In this document: piece by piece, positions 59,628 to 64,000 of the stretch
Numbering within the stretch: position 1 is the stretch's first letter
Layout: each line of letters begins with the position of its first letter
Source: Brevibacillus thermoruber 423
GTDB lineage: Bacteria; Bacillota; Bacilli; Brevibacillales; Brevibacillaceae
Length of the DNA stretch: 64,000 nucleotides
Assembly: GCF_000454065.1 (NCBI RefSeq)
Contig: NZ_KE695649.1
Location: 122,624 to 186,623, forward strand
Reading direction: 5' to 3'
Notes under the pieces: generated by a model
Told to the model about the DNA's origin: nothing
The model's database searches: none
What the model saw: the letters and a program-made list of their open reading frames with translations, nothing else
Made by a program: the position numbers and the translations under genes

Positions 59628-61007
59628 ATGCAAAACGTTGCGATTATTGGCGGAGGCCCGGCAGGGTACGTGGCGGCCATCACCGCCGCACGCCTGGGGA
59701 AACGGGTGTTCCTGATCGAGGAAAAGGAACTGGGCGGCACCTGTCTGAACGAAGGCTGCATGCCGACCAAAGCGCTGCTGGAGTCGGCAGAGATGTACCA
59801 GCATGTTCAGCGCGCCGGCCGCTTCGGCATCGACGTGCCGGCGGAAGCGGCCCGCGTCAACTGGAAAAACATGCAGGCGTACAAGCAGGGCATAGTGCGC
59901 AGGCTGACCAGCGGGGTTCATCACTTGATGAAGAAAAACCAGGTGCAGGTCATACGCGGGAAGGCGGCATTCATCGACGAGCACCGGCTGCGCATTGAGC
60001 GGACGGACGGCGAACAGCGGCTGGAAGCGGACCGCTTTCTCATCGCCAGCGGCGCGGAGCCCGTCGCCCTGCCGTTTGCGCCGTTCGATGGCGAGTGGAT
60101 CCTGCACAGCGGTCACGCCATGTCGCTTGACGCGGCCCCGCCCGTGCTTCTGATCGTGGGCGGCGGCGTGATCGGCTGTGAATTCGCTTCGCTGTACGGG
60201 CGGATGGGGAGCAAAGTGATCGTCGTCGAGATGGCAGACCAACTGCTGCCCGGCGAAGACGCAGACATTGCCGCCGTCCTGGAGCGGGGATTGAAGCAAT
60301 CGGGGGTCACCGTCCATCTGGGCAGCCGTGTGGAAGCGCTGGATCACACGACGAGAACTGCGCGGGTACGCACACCGGCGGGCCTGATCGAGGTCGCCGC
60401 AGATGCCGTTCTCGTGGCCATCGGACGCAGGCCCCGGGTGGCCGGTCTGGGATTGGAACGGATCGGGGTGCGCGTCACTTCGCGCGGGATCGAGGTGAAC
60501 GAGCGGATGCAGACCAACCTGCCGCACATTTTCGCGGCGGGCGATGCGATCGGGGGGATCCAGCTCGCCCACGTGGCGTTTCATGAAGGTGAGGTGAGCG
60601 CCGTCAACATCTGCGGAGGGGACCGCACCGTCCATTACCGCGCGGTGCCGCGCTGCATCTACACCTCGCCGGAAGTGGCCTCTGTCGGACTGACAGAGCG
60701 GCAGGCGCGGGAAGCCTACGGCGAGATCCGGATCGGCGAGTTTCCCTTTGCGGCCAACGGCAGGGCGCAGATTTTGCAGGAGACAGCCGGCAAGGCAAAG
60801 GTCATGATCGAACCCCGCTATCATGAAATCGTGGGGATTTCCCTGGTAGGGCCGCGGGCAACCGAATTGATCGGCCAGGCCGCGCTGCTGCTGCACACGG
60901 AAATGACAGCCGAGGCGGCGGAGAACGTGATCGCGCCTCATCCGACGCTGTCCGAAACGCTCTGGGAGGCGGTTCGGGGCGGGATCGGCCAGGCTGTTCA
61001 CGGATGA
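59628..61007 (+). CDS. acoL: Dihydrolipoyl dehydrogenase (E3) of the acetoin complex
   Basis: AcoL re-oxidises the dihydrolipoyl group of AcoC with NAD. The 459-residue flavoprotein has the FAD motif IIGGGPAGYVAAI, the redox disulfide GGTCLNEGC (Cys39, Cys44), the NAD-binding GGGVIGCEFASLYGRMG, the second FAD motif IFAAGDAIGG, and the C-terminal APHPTLSE with the catalytic His-Glu pair. The start lies 13 bases after acoC, with AGGGAGGA upstream. A hairpin terminator follows. Confidence 0.95.
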   Translation: MQNVAIIGGGPAGYVAAITAARLGKRVFLIEEKELGGTCLNEGCMPTKALLESAEMYQHVQRAGRFGIDVPAEAARVNWKNMQAYKQGIVRRLTSGVHHLMKKNQVQVIRGKAAFIDEHRLRIERTDGEQRLEADRFLIASGAEPVALPFAPFDGEWILHSGHAMSLDAAPPVLLIVGGGVIGCEFASLYGRMGSKVIVVEMADQLLPGEDADIAAVLERGLKQSGVTVHLGSRVEALDHTTRTARVRTPAGLIEVAADAVLVAIGRRPRVAGLGLERIGVRVTSRGIEVNERMQTNLPHIFAAGDAIGGIQLAHVAFHEGEVSAVNICGGDRTVHYRAVPRCIYTSPEVASVGLTERQAREAYGEIRIGEFPFAANGRAQILQETAGKAKVMIEPRYHEIVGISLVGPRATELIGQAALLLHTEMTAEAAENVIAPHPTLSETLWEAVRGGIGQAVHG

Positions 61008-61037
61008 CGTCAAGCAGGTCATCGCGGCCAGACAGGC

Positions 61038-61060
61038 AAAGCGGTGACCCGCTTTCTTTT
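61038..61060 (+). terminator. Terminator of the acoABCL operon
   Basis: AAAGCGG and CCGCTTT pair around TGAC and are followed by CTTTTG. Confidence 0.75.
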
Positions 61061-61085
61061 GTTCCGCCCCCTTCCGCCTTTCCGG

Positions 61086-61091
61086 TATAAT
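61086..61091 (+). promoter_or_regulatory. Candidate -10 of adeR
   Basis: A perfect TATAAT lies 37 bases before the start codon; no convincing -35 precedes it. Confidence 0.45.
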
Positions 61092-61128
61092 AGAACCACG
61101 TACACATGGCCGGCAAAGAGGTGGAACC

Positions 61129-62364
61129 GTGTCTGTTCAACCTGATTACTTTCAGCAGTACCAACATGCGGATATCGAAGAACTGGCGGACATCATCGGG
61201 GATCTCCTGCAAAATCCGATCACGATCGAAGATGCCGACCACAGGCTGATCGCCTACAGCTCCCACGGGGAAAGCACCGACCAGGCCCGCTGGTCGACGA
61301 TCATGGGCCGGCGGGTGCCGGAACATGTGCTGACCCGGTTGTGGAAGGACGGGGTGTTTCAGGAGCTGTTGACAAAGGACGACCCCGTGCACATTCCGGC
61401 AAAAGACGAGGTGGGGCTTGGCAAGCGGGTGGCGATCGCGATTCGCCGCGGCAGCGACGTGCTGGGATACATCTGGGCCCAGGAAGTAAACCGTCCCTTG
61501 ACCGAGGAAGACGACGAAATTTTGCGACAGGCGGCGCGGGCTGCGGTGACCCGGCTGGTGCAGCGGCAGGGAAAGCGGAAGGCGGAGGAGCGGCGGCGCA
61601 AGGAGTTTCTCTGGGAGCTGTTGCTGGGCAATCACACCAGCGACACGCTGATTCGGCAAAAAGCGGAAAGTCTGCAGATGAGGCTGCCTTCCTCCTACCT
61701 CATCTGCGTCATCGAGGCGGCCGGAACGGGGCTGGAGCAGTACCTCTACCCGCTGCTGATGCGCGACAAGCTGCTGTGGGTGGTGGATGGCGGACAGATC
61801 GTGCTGCTGATCGGCCTCTTCGGTTCGGGCAAGGAGGGAAAAGACGAGCTGCTGCGCAAAACGGAGCAGTTTCTGGCCGACTCGCTCGGCAAGCTGGTGG
61901 CCCACGTCCGCGAAGGCCAGGTGACGGCCGGCTACGGCTGCGTCTACAAGGCCTACCCCGACATCGTGAAAAGCTACCGGGAAGCGCTCCACGCGGTCCG
62001 GGTAAAGCGGCTGTTTCCGCGCGAAACGGAAGGGATCCACGGGTACCACGAACTGGGCATCTACCGCTACCTGCTGAAGCTGAAGGAGTGGGACGAGGAG
62101 CAGGGCTACGAAAACGACCGGCTGGCCCGGCTCAAGGCGTATGACCGGGAAAACCAGACCGCGCTGATGGAGACGCTGGAGACGTACCTGGACGCTGCCG
62201 GCCGGGCGAACGTCACCGCCCAGCGGCTGCACATCCACATCAACACCCTGGGGTACCGCCTGCGCCGCATCGAGGAGATTCTGCGGGTCGACCTGGAGGA
62301 CATGAACCAGCGAGCCGCGTTGTATCTGGAACTGAAAATGGACAAGTTGGACAGGGAACGCTAG
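61129..62364 (+). CDS. adeR: PucR-family regulator, probable activator of ald (AdeR-like)
   Basis: The 411-residue protein has an N-terminal GAF-like sensory region (ELADIIGDLLQNPITIEDADHRLIAYSSHG), a middle domain, and the C-terminal PucR helix-turn-helix (ETLETYLDAAGRANVTAQRLHIHINTLGYRLRRIEEIL). In B. subtilis a PucR-type protein, AdeR, lies next to ald and activates it; the same arrangement here supports the assignment. It starts at GTG 61129 behind GAGGTGG. Confidence 0.85.
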   Translation: MSVQPDYFQQYQHADIEELADIIGDLLQNPITIEDADHRLIAYSSHGESTDQARWSTIMGRRVPEHVLTRLWKDGVFQELLTKDDPVHIPAKDEVGLGKRVAIAIRRGSDVLGYIWAQEVNRPLTEEDDEILRQAARAAVTRLVQRQGKRKAEERRRKEFLWELLLGNHTSDTLIRQKAESLQMRLPSSYLICVIEAAGTGLEQYLYPLLMRDKLLWVVDGGQIVLLIGLFGSGKEGKDELLRKTEQFLADSLGKLVAHVREGQVTAGYGCVYKAYPDIVKSYREALHAVRVKRLFPRETEGIHGYHELGIYRYLLKLKEWDEEQGYENDRLARLKAYDRENQTALMETLETYLDAAGRANVTAQRLHIHINTLGYRLRRIEEILRVDLEDMNQRAALYLELKMDKLDRER

Positions 62365-62367
62365 TTC

Positions 62368-62387
62368 GTTTGTGAAAACACACAAAC
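62368..62387. repeat. Inverted repeat after adeR
   Basis: GTTTGTG and CACAAAC are perfect 7-base arms around a 6-base spacer, at the end of adeR and upstream of the ald promoter. It could be an operator for ald; no T run follows, so a terminator is less likely. Confidence 0.4.
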
Positions 62388-62441
62388 AGAAAGGCGAAAA
62401 GATTAAGGGAATCCCCAAGGAAACGCGTCCTGAAAACGCTG

Positions 62442-62447
62442 TACAAT
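62442..62447 (+). promoter_or_regulatory. Candidate -10 of ald
   Basis: TACAAT is present without a recognisable -35, as expected for an activator-dependent promoter. Confidence 0.45.
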
Positions 62448-62494
62448 GGTAGTACACTTGTTAATCGGCGTTGCGAAGGAGGACGTACTACCAT
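62446..62494 (+). repeat. 10-base inverted repeat bracketing the ald ribosome binding site
   Basis: ATGGTAGTAC (62446-62455) is the exact reverse complement of GTACTACCAT (62485-62494). The 3' arm includes the first two bases of the ald start codon, and the AAGGAGG lies in the 29-base loop. Confidence 0.75.
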
Positions 62495-63617
62495 GATTGT
62501 AGGGATTCCCAAAGAGATCAAGAACAACGAAAATCGCGTAGCCATTACGCCTGCCGGCGTGGCTGCGCTGGTGCAAAACGGCCACACGGTTCGCATCGAA
62601 AACGGTGCCGGCCTGGGCAGCGGTTTTACCAATGACGATTACACGGCGGTTGGGGCGGAGATCGTCGCGACCGCGGCGGAAGCCTGGGCAGCCGATATGG
62701 TGATGAAAGTAAAAGAACCGCTTCCGTCCGAATACGGCTACTTCCGCGAAGGCCTGATCCTGTTTACCTACCTGCACCTGGCGCCGGAACCGGAACTGAC
62801 CCGCGCCCTGATGGAGAAAAAAGTGGTGGCGATCGCGTACGAAACCATCCAATTGGACAACGGCGCACTGCCTCTCCTGATGCCGATGTCCGAAGTGGCC
62901 GGCCGCATGGCCGTGCAAATCGGCGCGCAGTTCCTGGAGAAGCCGTACGGCGGCAAGGGCGTGCTGCTCGGCGGCGTGCCTGGCGTGCAGAAGGGTGAAG
63001 TGGTCATCATCGGCGGCGGCATCGTCGGCACCAACGCGGCCAAAATGGCGGTCGGCCTGGGCGCCAACGTCACCATCATCGACGTGAACGCCGATCGCCT
63101 GCGCCAACTGGAAGACCTGTTCCAAGGCCGCGTGCAAACCCTGATGTCCAACTCGTTCAACATCGCCAACGCGGTGAAAAAGGCGGACCTGCTCGTCGGC
63201 GCCGTGCTCATCCCGGGCGCCCGTGCGCCTCGCCTGGTGACGGAAGAGATGGTCAAAACGATGGCGCCGGGCTCCGTGATCGTCGACGTGGCCATCGACC
63301 AGGGCGGATCCATCGAAACGATCGACCGCATCACCACCCACGACAACCCGACCTACGAAAAACACGGCGTGATCCACTACGCGGTCGCCAACATGCCGGG
63401 CGCGGTGGCGCGCACTTCCACGCTGGCCCTGACCAACGTGACCGTGCCGTACGCCGTTCAGTTGGCCAACAAGGGCTACCGCCAAGCGATCCTGGAGAAC
63501 CGCGCGCTGGCCAAAGGGGTCAACGTGATCGACGGTAAAGTGACCTACAAGGCCGTCGCCGAAGCGCACAACCTGCCGTACGTCTCCATCGACGACGTGC
63601 TGCTGGTGAAAAACTGA
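62493..63617 (+). CDS. ald: Alanine dehydrogenase
   Basis: Ald interconverts L-alanine and pyruvate plus ammonia with NAD; in spore formers it serves alanine use and sporulation. The 374-residue protein shows the family opening [23 protein letters not shown], substrate-site residues around [12 protein letters not shown] and [10 protein letters not shown], the Rossmann motif [28 protein letters not shown], and the [13 protein letters not shown] segment. AAGGAGG lies 10 bases before the ATG. It follows adeR and ends with a strong terminator. Confidence 0.97.
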   Translation: MIVGIPKEIKNNENRVAITPAGVAALVQNGHTVRIENGAGLGSGFTNDDYTAVGAEIVATAAEAWAADMVMKVKEPLPSEYGYFREGLILFTYLHLAPEPELTRALMEKKVVAIAYETIQLDNGALPLLMPMSEVAGRMAVQIGAQFLEKPYGGKGVLLGGVPGVQKGEVVIIGGGIVGTNAAKMAVGLGANVTIIDVNADRLRQLEDLFQGRVQTLMSNSFNIANAVKKADLLVGAVLIPGARAPRLVTEEMVKTMAPGSVIVDVAIDQGGSIETIDRITTHDNPTYEKHGVIHYAVANMPGAVARTSTLALTNVTVPYAVQLANKGYRQAILENRALAKGVNVIDGKVTYKAVAEAHNLPYVSIDDVLLVKN

Positions 63618-63660
63618 CCGGGCCGGGACGATCCCAGCCGACACAGCACAACCGTGACCA

Positions 63661-63698
63661 ACTGCCTGCCCTGCCGATCGGGGCGGGCAGTTTTTTTT
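63661..63698 (+). terminator. Terminator after ald
   Basis: CTGCCTGCCC and GGGCGGGCAG form a 10-bp stem (one G-T pair) followed by eight T residues. Confidence 0.95.
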
Positions 63699-63946
63699 GC
63701 CGGGAGATCGGGTTTGAGAGAATACAGGCATAGGGAATGAGGATAATAGTTGCTAAAGGCGCCGGCTGCCGGCAGGCAGGAGGAGTTGTGACGGAATAGC
63801 CGCCTGCTGCGGATGGACCAGTGTCTTCCCTAGATATTGGCAGAAGGTTTTCCGTAACCGGAGGGAAAGGGTACTTCTCTCGTAGTGCGTACCCTTTTGC
63901 AAATATGGTATGCTACTAGGCAGTAGAACGAGTGAGGAGTGCAGCG
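63699..63946 (+). promoter_or_regulatory. Structured leader region upstream of pyrD
   Basis: This gap of about 250 bases holds GC-rich self-complementary parts: GCAGGC at 63775-63780 with GCCTGC about 25 bases on. A terminator-like hairpin, AAAGGGTAC (63866-63874) with GTACCCTTT (63889-63897), is followed by only a short T stretch. An extended -10, TGG-TATGCT (63906-63914), lies 33 bases before pyrD. I see no PyrR-type binding consensus and no gene here. Confidence 0.4.
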
Positions 63947-64000
63947 ATGTATCAACTGGTCAAAAAGTTCCTGTTTCAGATGGACGCGGAAGAGGCGCAC
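63947..64000 (+). CDS. pyrD: Dihydroorotate dehydrogenase (quinone), N-terminal 18 codons only
   Basis: The frame begins at ATG 63947, with GTGAGGAG upstream, and runs off the window. The 18 visible residues, MYQLVKKFLFQMDAEEAH, fit the N-terminal helix of class 2, membrane-associated dihydroorotate dehydrogenases (pattern Y.L....LF..D.E.AH). Such an enzyme passes electrons to quinone, unlike the class 1B enzyme in the B. subtilis pyr operon. The assignment rests on very few residues. Confidence 0.6.
   Translation, partial: MYQLVKKFLFQMDAEEAH

Noticed and set aside
62368-62387. Rex repressor site upstream of ald
   Set aside because: The GTTTGTG/CACAAAC spacing is two bases short of the usual TTGTGAA-N4-TTCACAA arrangement, so Rex is not claimed.
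63776-63800. Three-codon upstream ORF (GTG ACG GAA TAG) with GGAGGAG before pyrD
   Set aside because: It is too short to judge, and the purine run is likely to occur by chance in this genome.
1-64000. CRISPR arrays, tRNA or rRNA genes, insertion sequences, prophage
   Set aside because: I saw no regularly spaced repeats, no cloverleaf-like conserved segments, and no transposase or phage proteins among the open frames.

Overview
This 64 kb window looks like a chromosomal segment of a high-GC, spore-former-type Bacillota, probably Bacillales of the Brevibacillus/Paenibacillaceae kind. The supporting signs are strong AGGAGG-type ribosome binding sites with frequent GTG/TTG starts, many U-tailed terminators, a caa3 oxidase with cytochrome c fused to subunit II, AddAB rather than RecBCD, a YabR-like S1 protein, a Med-like lipoprotein-family protein, LipL, and an AdeR/Ald pair. 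The genus cannot be fixed from the sequence. I saw no rRNA, tRNA, CRISPR array, complete insertion sequence or prophage. GC content was judged by eye, not computed.

Layout. 0-2.2 kb: end of an MFS exporter, a small membrane protein (DUF2512-like) and a drug/metabolite transporter. 2.2-10.2 kb: respiratory block ctaCDEF (caa3 oxidase), ctaG, a DUF420 protein, ctaB and ctaA (heme O and heme A synthesis). 10.4-22.7 kb: DNA-end processing block sbcD-sbcC-addB-addA. 22.7-26.1 kb: a structured leader RNA candidate, an amino-acid permease, a DUF402 phosphatase and a UMP-kinase paralogue. 26.2-30.2 kb: a TetR-controlled ABC exporter operon with a pair of matching operators. 30.2-35.3 kb: an alcohol dehydrogenase island, in which an iron ADH, a soluble histidine kinase and an NtrC-type sigma-54 activator are read leftward, and a zinc ADH is read rightward from a near-consensus sigma-54 promoter. 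35.5-41.9 kb: purU, a LysE exporter, a LysR/MFS divergent pair, an esterase and a 3-oxoacid CoA-transferase pair. 42.1-46.6 kb: a lipoprotein adaptor and an unusual RND protein. 46.7-53.0 kb: VanZ-like protein, YabR-like protein, a hydrolase, a Med-like protein with a membrane histidine kinase, a tandem-repeat small protein, a 54-codon ORF and an orphan CheY-like regulator. 53.1-61.0 kb: the acetoin dehydrogenase system acoR-lipL-acoA-acoB-acoC-acoL with a perfect sigma-54 promoter and a decayed AAA+ fragment inside the operon. 61.1-64 kb: adeR-ald and the first 18 codons of a quinone-type pyrD.

How the genes work together. Two separate sigma-54 circuits control overflow and fermentation metabolism (alcohols and acetoin). 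Acetoin cleavage gives acetyl-CoA and acetaldehyde, and the nearby ADHs could interconvert the aldehyde and alcohol. LipL would lipoylate the E2 protein AcoC. The caa3 block carries its own heme A synthesis and assembly factors. The most interesting candidates for something undescribed are the sigma-54 alcohol two-component island with twin palindromes 20 bp apart, the riboswitch-like leader before the permease, the RND protein lacking its proton-relay aspartates, the AAA+ relic in the aco operon, and the 10-bp inverted repeat around the ald start codon.
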